This document shows, one piece after another, positions 1 to 5,295 of a stretch of DNA of 16,618 bases; the stretch's first letter is position 1, and each line of letters starts with the position of its first letter. Both the position numbers and the translations under genes were made by a program. Below the pieces are notes generated by a model. The model was given only the letters and a program-made list of their open reading frames with translations, did no database searches and had not been told where the DNA came from. This stretch comes from DATEOR01 sp035698665 (GTDB lineage Bacteria > Actinomycetota > Thermoleophilia > Gaiellales > Gaiellaceae): the NCBI GenBank assembly GCA_035698665.1, contig DASSBN010000042.1, positions 1 to 16,618 of the forward strand, written 5' to 3'.

Positions 1-287
1 GCCTCGGCCACGATGACGTCGGCCTCGCGGCGGGCCTGGGCGCGCATGTCGTCGGCCATCCGCTCGGCGGAGAGAAGCGTGTTGCGGAGCGCCTGCTCGA
101 GCTCCTTGTGCCGGGCGAGCTCGCTCTCGAGCTCCTCGAGCTCGTCGCGCAGGTCGGCGCGCTCGCGCCACACGTGCTCGAAGCTCGCGGCGATGTCCGT
201 GAGGAGCTGGTCCGTGGCGGTGCGCTCGTACCCGAGCGGCTTCCGCGGGAGGACCACGTGCCGGATTTCGACAGGCGTCATCGACAT
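1..287 (-). CDS. divIVA: DivIVA-family polar growth/division protein (C-terminal part outside window)
   Basis: Only the first 95 codons are present; the gene runs off the left edge. The protein opens with MTPVEIRHVVLPRK and KPLGYERTATDQLL, the DivIVA N-terminal pattern of a short hydrophobic segment, a conserved G-Y, and an acidic-hydrophobic helix. From about residue 30 it becomes a heptad-rich coiled coil (repeats of ELEELESELARHKELEQAL type). DivIVA proteins bind curved membrane at poles and septa and recruit division or wall-growth proteins; in Actinobacteria (Wag31) they direct polar growth. GGAGG (292-296 on the minus strand) lies 4 bases before the ATG at 287 and 10 before a second in-frame ATG at 281, so the start may be either. 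It is the last gene of the sepF-yggT neighbourhood, 40 bases after yggT. The family call is firm; the start is ambiguous by two codons. Confidence 0.88.
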   Translation of the reverse strand, partial: MSMTPVEIRHVVLPRKPLGYERTATDQLLTDIAASFEHVWRERADLRDELEELESELARHKELEQALRNTLLSAERMADDMRAQARREADVIVAE

Positions 288-291
288 GTCG

Positions 292-296
292 CCTCC
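292..296 (-). promoter_or_regulatory. Ribosome-binding site of divIVA
   Basis: GGAGG, within a longer G-rich run, lies just upstream of the divIVA ATG codons at 287 (spacer 4) and 281 (spacer 10). It is the strongest Shine-Dalgarno in the left cluster. This suggests divIVA is translated independently of yggT although probably co-transcribed with it. Confidence 0.7.
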
Positions 297-327
297 CCCC
301 TTCTACGCGGAGCCCGGATTTCCTCGG

Positions 328-630
328 CTAGCCGAGCGCGCCGATTCCCGCGAGGACCAAGCGGTAGACGATCGTGAGCACGAGGATGGCGACGATCGGG
401 GAGAGATCGAGCCCAAGGCCCGCCACGGAGAGCTGCGGGAGCACCCTGCGGAAAAGGCGCAGGTACGGGTCGACGACGTCGTAGAGAAAGCGCTGCACCC
501 GGTTCAGCCACACGTTGTAGGGCAGCGGGATCCAGGACGTGAGGATGTAGGCGATGATGCAGAGCAGGTAGACGTAGTACAGAACCGTGACGAAGTTCTG
601 AGCAGTGGTCACGGCATCTGCTAGAGGCAT
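328..630 (-). CDS. yggT: YggT/YlmG family membrane protein
   Basis: This 100-residue protein has two hydrophobic segments, about residues 12-33 (NFVTVLYYVYLLCIIAY) and 76-97 (SPIVAILVLTIVYRLVLA). They are joined by a loop with the family hallmark SWIPLPYNVWLNRVQRFLYD followed by VDPYLRLFRR. That two-helix YGGT layout and length are typical. YlmG proteins are encoded next to sepF in Gram-positive division clusters and are linked to division or envelope integrity; the biochemical role is unsettled. The ATG at 630 is preceded exactly seven bases upstream by TAGGTT, so a leaderless transcript is plausible (see the separate promoter entry). The gene sits between the twin hairpin repeat and divIVA, where sepF-ylmG-divIVA order is expected. 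Confidence 0.9.
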   Translation of the reverse strand: MPLADAVTTAQNFVTVLYYVYLLCIIAYILTSWIPLPYNVWLNRVQRFLYDVVDPYLRLFRRVLPQLSVAGLGLDLSPIVAILVLTIVYRLVLAGIGALG

Positions 631-643
631 GAATGGAAACCTA
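631..643 (-). promoter_or_regulatory. Candidate leaderless promoter (-10 element) of yggT
   Basis: On the minus strand TAGGTT (643-638) fits the actinobacterial -10 consensus TANNNT. It is separated by exactly seven bases from the yggT ATG, which would place the transcription start on the A of the start codon. No good Shine-Dalgarno precedes this ATG, in keeping with leaderless initiation. No clear -35 hexamer was found. This is inferred from motif and spacing only. Confidence 0.45.
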
Positions 644-648
644 ACGTC

Positions 649-725
649 ATCTTCGGCTGAAATCGCGCCGCAGGCGTAGATTTCGGCCGACGAAGAAATC
701 GCGGCGCAGCCGAAGATTTCGACCG
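649..725. repeat. Tandem pair of covarying hairpin repeats between sepF and yggT
   Basis: Two copies of a 31-base unit (659-689 and 695-725) match at 27 of 31 positions and repeat every 36 bases. Each folds as a hairpin: GAAATC pairs with GATTTC (659-664 with 679-684; 695-700 with 715-720), then a small asymmetric internal loop, a 4-bp GC stem and a GCA loop. Two of the four differences, C668/G674 versus G704/C710, exchange a C-G pair for a G-C pair, so the structure is kept. An 11-base perfect inverted repeat (649-659 with 707-717) allows an alternative fold that excludes both small hairpins. There is no T-run, so a classical intrinsic terminator is not proven. It could be a REP-like element, terminator, attenuator or mRNA-end stabiliser. 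Confidence 0.75.
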
Positions 726-726
726 G

Positions 727-1272
727 CTAACTCTGGTTGTAGAAGCCGCGGTCGATGAGGCGCGCGCGCTCTTCGGCCGAGACCTCGACGTTCCGTGGCG
801 TGAGCAGGAAGACCTTGTCCGCGACGCGCTGCATCGAGCCGTTCAGCGCGTAGGTCAGGCCGCTCGAGAAGTCGATCAGCCGCTTCGAGAGGTCTGGGTC
901 CGTGCCCTGCAGGTTGACGATCACCGGCACGGACTCCTTGAACTTGTCCGCGATCGACTGCGCGTCGTTGAAGCTCCGCGGGACGACGAGGTGCACCCTG
1001 ACCGACGCAGACGCCACCGCCTCGAGCGGCCTGCGGCCCGGACCCGGGCGGATGACCGCGGTGTTCGCCGAGGCGTCCGGCTCCGACCAGTCCTCGAACT
1101 CCTCGCGCCGCTGCCTGCGCGGTGAGAGCCGGCGGACGTTCGCGCTCTCGCTACGGTCGTACGTCCGCTCGAGCTCTTCCTCGGCGGCGTACGCCTCCTC
1201 GTCCCAGTACTCGTCCTCTTCGACGATGCCGAAGTAGACGAGGGCGCGGCTCCAGACCTGTCCAACACCCAT
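727..1272 (-). CDS. sepF: SepF, FtsZ membrane anchor / septum formation protein
   Basis: This 181-residue protein starts with a short hydrophobic amphipathic segment (residues 1-17, MGVGQVWSRALVYFGIV) of the kind that docks SepF on the membrane. A long acidic and then basic linker follows (18-88). The SepF core covers about 91-172, with FNDAQSIADKFKESVPVIVN, DLSKRLIDFSSGLTYAL and GSMQRVADKVFLLTP; the conserved glycine of DFSSG is present. SepF polymerises and tethers FtsZ to the membrane, and is essential where FtsA is absent, as in Actinobacteria. The ATG at 1272 comes 14 bases after the yggS stop with no evident Shine-Dalgarno, so translation probably depends on coupling to yggS. The length and domain layout are normal. 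Confidence 0.96.
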   Translation of the reverse strand: MGVGQVWSRALVYFGIVEEDEYWDEEAYAAEEELERTYDRSESANVRRLSPRRQRREEFEDWSEPDASANTAVIRPGPGRRPLEAVASASVRVHLVVPRSFNDAQSIADKFKESVPVIVNLQGTDPDLSKRLIDFSSGLTYALNGSMQRVADKVFLLTPRNVEVSAEERARLIDRGFYNQS

Positions 1273-1286
1273 GACGGTGGCGAATG

Positions 1287-1904
1287 TTAGCGCCCGAACA
1301 GAACGGAACCCACCCGAACGAGCGTCGCGCCCTCCTCGGCGGCGACGCGGTAGTCCTGGGAGGTTCCCATCGAGAGCTGGGTCAGTGAGTGCTCTTCGGC
1401 CAGCTCGCGGAGCTCGCGGAAGTACGGGCGCGAGGACTCGGGGTCGTTTGCAAGGGGCGGCATCGTCATGAGCCCGCGCACATCAACGCCCAGCTCTCTT
1501 GCCTCGGCGAGGAACGCGGCGAGCTGCTCGCGCGGCACCCCCGACTTCGTCTCCTCCCCCGCGAGGTTGACCTCGACGAGCGCGGGCGTGGTCAAGCGCT
1601 TCGCGGCTGAGAGCGAGTCGAGGGAGTGGACGAGGTCACAGAGCGCCGAGACGTCGCGGGCCTTGCGCGACTGGAGGTGGCCGATGAAGTGCCAGCGGAA
1701 GCGGGCGCCAAAACGTTCGTGCTTGGCCTCGAGATCCTGGAGGCGGTTCTCGCCGACTATGGCCACTCCCGCCTCCGCGAGCATCTCCATCTCGTCGGGC
1801 GACACGTACTTCGTCGCGACAACGACGGTGACGCCCTCCCCCACCTCGCTCTGGATGCGCTCGTAGTTGGCGCGAACGGTCTCAGCGGATATAGGCAATG
1901 ACAC
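1287..1904 (-). CDS. yggS: YggS/YlmE family pyridoxal-phosphate homeostasis protein
   Basis: This 205-residue protein belongs to the PLPBP family, which has the fold of alanine racemase's N-terminal barrel and binds PLP without a known catalytic turnover. The PLP lysine is K32 in VVVATKYVS. Other family blocks are VGENRLQDLEAK, WHFIGHLQSRKAR, VEVNLAGEETKSGV, and the phosphate-binding SMGTSQDYRVAAEEGATLVR near the C-terminus ending in VGSVLFG. It buffers PLP and affects amino-acid and keto-acid pools. Start is GTG at 1904, overlapping the end of the upstream gene by 23 bases; a TTG two codons later is possible. It lies between pgeF and sepF, the YlmD-YlmE-SepF order common in Gram-positive division clusters. 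Confidence 0.95.
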   Translation of the reverse strand: MSLPISAETVRANYERIQSEVGEGVTVVVATKYVSPDEMEMLAEAGVAIVGENRLQDLEAKHERFGARFRWHFIGHLQSRKARDVSALCDLVHSLDSLSAAKRLTTPALVEVNLAGEETKSGVPREQLAAFLAEARELGVDVRGLMTMPPLANDPESSRPYFRELRELAEEHSLTQLSMGTSQDYRVAAEEGATLVRVGSVLFGR

Positions 1905-2601
1905 CCTGTCTGCCCGTTCGGCCGTGATCGCGCCGGTGGGAGAAGAAGAGCTCCGGCTCGCAGCTCGTGCAATGGCCGGTGCGCTCGACGGACTCGACGC
2001 CGGCCTCGCGAAGCCCGCGCTCGATCGCTTCGGCGAGGTCGAGATTCGAGCCGCGCACGATGTCGCCCCCGAAGCGCGAGCGGAACGGCTCCGCGACCTC
2101 TTCCCCCACCTCGTAGCAGCACGGCCCGATCCCCGGCCCGATCGCCGCGACGGCCGGCCCGGCCGCGGCCGCGACGCCGTTCTCGAGGATGCCTTCCACG
2201 AGCCCGCGCCAGCCGACGTGCAGGACGACGAGCCGCGGGCTCCCGTTCCGGCGGGCGAGGACGACCGGGAAGCAGTCCGCCGTGAGCAGGCCGAGCGCGC
2301 GCCCGGGCTGCTCGGTCCAGAGCCCGTCGCCCTGCTCGAAATCCGTCCCCGGTGTGACGATGCCGCGCCCGTCGGCCTCGAAGACGCGCGCGCCGTGGAT
2401 CTGCCAGGCCATCGTGGCGGTCTCGGGGTCGGCGCCCACCACAGCGGCGAGGATCCTGCGATTCTCGACGACCCGCGCGGGCTCGTCGTCCGTGAGGATG
2501 CCGAGGTTGAGCGACTCGAAGTCGCCCTCGCTCACGCCTCCCCGCCGGGTCGAGAACGCCGCGAAGTAGGCCTCGCCGAGGTCGTGCTCGAAGAGCTTCA
2601 C
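1882..2601 (-). CDS. pgeF: Laccase-domain protein PgeF/YlmD (purine nucleoside phosphorylase family, YfiH-like)
   Basis: This 239-residue protein has the complete YfiH/LACC1 domain: FSTRRGGVSEGDFESLNLG at the N-terminus, WQIHG (H69), LLTADCFPVVL (C110), LHVGWRG (H128), GPGIGPCCYEVG and HCTSCEPELFFSHRRD. The His-Cys-His zinc site is intact. Members once called polyphenol oxidases act on purine nucleosides (phosphorolysis and adenosine deamination), and E. coli YfiH has been linked to quality control of peptidoglycan precursors. The frame stays open upstream into the previous gene. I chose GTG at 2601 because the family homology begins there and because GTGA overlaps the upstream stop by 4 bases, a translational coupling arrangement. 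Function is assigned by family; the substrate in this organism is not visible. Confidence 0.93.
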   Translation of the reverse strand: MKLFEHDLGEAYFAAFSTRRGGVSEGDFESLNLGILTDDEPARVVENRRILAAVVGADPETATMAWQIHGARVFEADGRGIVTPGTDFEQGDGLWTEQPGRALGLLTADCFPVVLARRNGSPRLVVLHVGWRGLVEGILENGVAAAAGPAVAAIGPGIGPCCYEVGEEVAEPFRSRFGGDIVRGSNLDLAEAIERGLREAGVESVERTGHCTSCEPELFFSHRRDHGRTGRQGVIAYIR

Positions 2602-5168
2602 GCGGGTCCCGCGGGAGTGGCGATGAGCTTTTTCGCCGCCTCGATCTCGGACTCCCGTCCGTCGAGCTCCCCGTTCAGCTTCCGCCGCAGGAGCTCGTCC
2701 AGGATCGCGCCGACCCGCGGTGACTCCTGCAGGCCGAGCGCGGCGAGATCGTCTCCGGAGATCTCGAGCCCGACCTGGCGGAAGTCGGCGAAGTACCGCT
2801 CGAGGCGCGAGCGCGCAGCCTCGTCTCCCAGCGCATAGGCAAACAGCGCGCCGTCGGGGTCGTGCGGCTCGACGAGCGCGCGCACCGCCGCGGGGTCGTC
2901 GGCGCCGGCGAGGAGCTCCGGGAGCCTCGGGCCGACGGCGACCGCGTCCGCGATCCGATCCGCATCCCTCCGCCGCAGCTTCAGGCGCTCGAACCACTCG
3001 TAGAGCTCGTCCGGAGGCAGGCGGCGCGCGAGCACCGCGAGCCGAAGGCGCCACGCGGGCGTCGCGGGTGCGAGCTGCTCGCGGGCGCGGTCGATCGCGT
3101 CGATCAGCCCGACCGACTCCTCGCCCGCCGCGAGATGCGGATGGATGGCCCGGTCGATGCCGAGATCGGTGAGCCGACGCACGGAGTCGTCGACGCGCGC
3201 CTCGGAGAGGAGCGCCTGCAGTTCGTCGCGCAGCCGCGCCGAGGAGAGCTCTCCGACGAGGTTCATCTCGACGCAGGCCTTCGCCAGCGAGAGCGTGTGC
3301 GCGTCCATTGCGAGGCCGTAGCGGTTCTCGTACCGGATTGCCCGGAAGATTCGCGTCGGGTCGTCGATGAAGGAGAGGTTGTGGAGGACGCGGACGACGC
3401 CGCTCTCGAGGTCCCGGAGGCCGCCGAAGTAGTCGACGAGCCGGCCGAAGTCCTCTCCCCGCAGTGAGGCGGCCATCGCGTTGATCGTGAAGTCGCGGCG
3501 GTAGAGATCCTGGCGAATCGAGGCCTGCTCCACCGTCGGCAACGCGCCCGGGCTGTCGTAGAACTCCGTCCGCGCGGTGGCGACGTCGACTCGGCCGCCC
3601 TCGTAGACCACGATCGCGGTTCCGAAGCGGTCGTGCGGGACCACGCGACCTCCCAGCGCCTCCGCCAGGGCTGCGCCGAAGACGATTCCATCGCCCTCGA
3701 CGGCAATGTCGACGTCGAAGTTCGGCTCGCCCATGAGCACGTCGCGCACGGCGCCTCCGACGAGGTAGACGCCCTCGAAGTGCTCACTCACCGCCTGGAC
3801 GGCTTCGAAGACGGGACGAAGGTGGTCGAGCGCGTCGAGCTTCTCCGCGATGCTCTCCGCCTCGCCCTCGGCTTCGTCGCGCCGGCGCTCTTCGAGCGCG
3901 AGCAGGACGTCCGAGCGCGTCACGACGCCGACGACGTCGCCCTCGTGGACGACGGGCACACGGCCACCGCCGGAGGCCGATACGAGCCGCATCACCTCGG
4001 CGAGAGGCGTGTCCTCCGGACACGTGAGGACGTCGGAGCCCATCACGCTCTTCACAGGCGCATGCGAGAGCCCGTGCCCGATCGCCTTGTCGAGGTCCTC
4101 CCGCGTGACGACCCCGGCGAGGTCGACGGCCTCCCCGACGAGCATCCCGCTCTGCCGATGGCGCTGGCAGAGCACCATCGCGTGCGCGACGGTGTCGTCG
4201 GGCGAGACGAAGCGGGCCGGGCGCGACATGATCTCGCCCGCGGTCAGTCCCCTCCGCACCGCATTCGGAAGCGCCTCGAGCACGGCGGCGCGGGCATCCT
4301 CGAGGGAGCCGCGGTACGTGGCCGACGCAGCCTGCGAGTGACCTCCGCCGCCGAGCGCCGCGGCGATCGCCGACGCGTCGAGCTCCGCCACGCGCGTGCG
4401 CACGACGCAGAAGACCCGTTCGTCCATCTCGACGAGGCAGACGAGGGCACGGCAATCGGTCAGGTCGACGATCTTGTGCGCGAGGTTGGAGACGCCGTCC
4501 ACGTACTCGGGCCAGCGGAGCGCAGTGAGGAGGACCTCGTACCCGCCCGCTTCGTGCGGCTCGAGCCCGGCGACGAGCGCGTCGAGGAGCGCACGCTCCC
4601 GCTCGGCGAGCGGCGTGTGCAGAAACTGGGCCACCATTTCCTGGCTCGCCCCGTGGCGCATGCACCATGCGAGCGCCTCGGCGTCTCGGATCGTCGTGCC
4701 GGCATAGCCGAGCGAGCCCGTGTCCTCGTGGATGCCGAGGGCGAAGGCGGTCGCCTCGATCGGGCTCACGTCGACCTCGCGCTCGGCGAGGATCGCCACC
4801 ATCGTCGTCGTCAGGGCGCCGTCATCGGAGCGCACCGCGTTTTCCGGTCTCACCCAGTCGAGCTCCTCGCCCGCATGGTGGTCGAACAGGACGACCTCGA
4901 TCTCGGGGTTCCGGGCCGCGGACTCGAACTCCCCCAGCCGCGCGGGATGGGACGTCTCGACGACGATCAGCCGCTCGACGTGGGCGGGATCGATGCGCCC
5001 GGGCTCGGCGATCTCGAGCTCCTCGGCGTGCAGGCGGTAGAAGTCGCGGACGTTTCGGTTCAGCGACCCGGACAGGGCGACGACCGCCCCCGGATAGAGG
5101 CGGCGCGCGGCCAGCATGGCGGCAAACGCGTCGAAATCGGTGTTCGCGTGAGTGACGATGACCTGCAT
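2598..5168 (-). CDS. DHH phosphoesterase / CBS pair / tRNA nucleotidyltransferase (CCA or poly(A) polymerase type) fusion
   Basis: An 856-residue multidomain protein. Residues 1-300 are a DHH/DHHA1 (NrnA-like) phosphoesterase: THANTDFDA (D11, D13), DHH at 96-98, GIHEDTGS (D149) and GGGGHSQAA at 273-281, all metal-site motifs present. Residues about 308-428 are two CBS domains, which commonly bind adenyl nucleotides. Residues about 466-856 are a class II nucleotidyltransferase: LVGGAVRDVLMG, FDVDIAVEGD (D485, D487), RRDFTINAMA at 557-566, IDDPTRIFRAIRYENR, then helical RNA-binding regions. The combination is known in some Aquifex and proteobacterial tRNA nucleotidyltransferases and would add A, CC or CCA to tRNA 3' ends while the DHH part trims nucleotides. 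I could not tell which addition it performs. The ATG at 5168 is chosen over upstream GTG 5189 and TTG 5198 because homology starts there and TAACCT lies seven bases upstream. Confidence 0.92.
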   Translation of the reverse strand: MQVIVTHANTDFDAFAAMLAARRLYPGAVVALSGSLNRNVRDFYRLHAEELEIAEPGRIDPAHVERLIVVETSHPARLGEFESAARNPEIEVVLFDHHAGEELDWVRPENAVRSDDGALTTTMVAILAEREVDVSPIEATAFALGIHEDTGSLGYAGTTIRDAEALAWCMRHGASQEMVAQFLHTPLAERERALLDALVAGLEPHEAGGYEVLLTALRWPEYVDGVSNLAHKIVDLTDCRALVCLVEMDERVFCVVRTRVAELDASAIAAALGGGGHSQAASATYRGSLEDARAAVLEALPNAVRRGLTAGEIMSRPARFVSPDDTVAHAMVLCQRHRQSGMLVGEAVDLAGVVTREDLDKAIGHGLSHAPVKSVMGSDVLTCPEDTPLAEVMRLVSASGGGRVPVVHEGDVVGVVTRSDVLLALEERRRDEAEGEAESIAEKLDALDHLRPVFEAVQAVSEHFEGVYLVGGAVRDVLMGEPNFDVDIAVEGDGIVFGAALAEALGGRVVPHDRFGTAIVVYEGGRVDVATARTEFYDSPGALPTVEQASIRQDLYRRDFTINAMAASLRGEDFGRLVDYFGGLRDLESGVVRVLHNLSFIDDPTRIFRAIRYENRYGLAMDAHTLSLAKACVEMNLVGELSSARLRDELQALLSEARVDDSVRRLTDLGIDRAIHPHLAAGEESVGLIDAIDRAREQLAPATPAWRLRLAVLARRLPPDELYEWFERLKLRRRDADRIADAVAVGPRLPELLAGADDPAAVRALVEPHDPDGALFAYALGDEAARSRLERYFADFRQVGLEISGDDLAALGLQESPRVGAILDELLRRKLNGELDGRESEIEAAKKLIATPAGPA

Positions 5169-5181
5169 CGAAAGAAGGTTA
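5169..5181 (-). promoter_or_regulatory. Candidate leaderless promoter (-10 element) of the DHH-CBS-nucleotidyltransferase gene
   Basis: On the minus strand TAACCT (5181-5176) is a TANNNT -10 box separated by seven bases from the ATG at 5168. This is the same geometry as at yggT. It would give a leaderless mRNA heading the pgeF-yggS-sepF block. A G-rich stretch further up (5199-5203) could instead serve as ribosome-binding site for a GTG at 5189. No obvious -35 box was seen. Confidence 0.42.
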
Positions 5182-5295
5182 GACCTCACTTGTGCCAACC
5201 CCCTCTTTGGGGGAGGAGACGATTGGCAACTGCGACGACGATGAACGCAGGAACGACGTCCCGAGGCGGCCGGGGGTCAAGTGATTTTGGGCCGA

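Noticed and set aside
2602..3054. N-terminal extension of the laccase-domain protein
   Set aside because: The frame is open but overlaps the nucleotidyltransferase coding region and has no homology. GTG 2601 starts exactly where the family begins and overlaps the stop as GTGA.
5199..5213. CCCCC-TCTTT-GGGGG inverted repeat in the divergent gap before the FN3 gene, as terminator or operator
   Set aside because: It is a short 5-bp stem with no T-run, located upstream of both divergent genes where termination makes little sense. It could be chance in a C/G-rich stretch.
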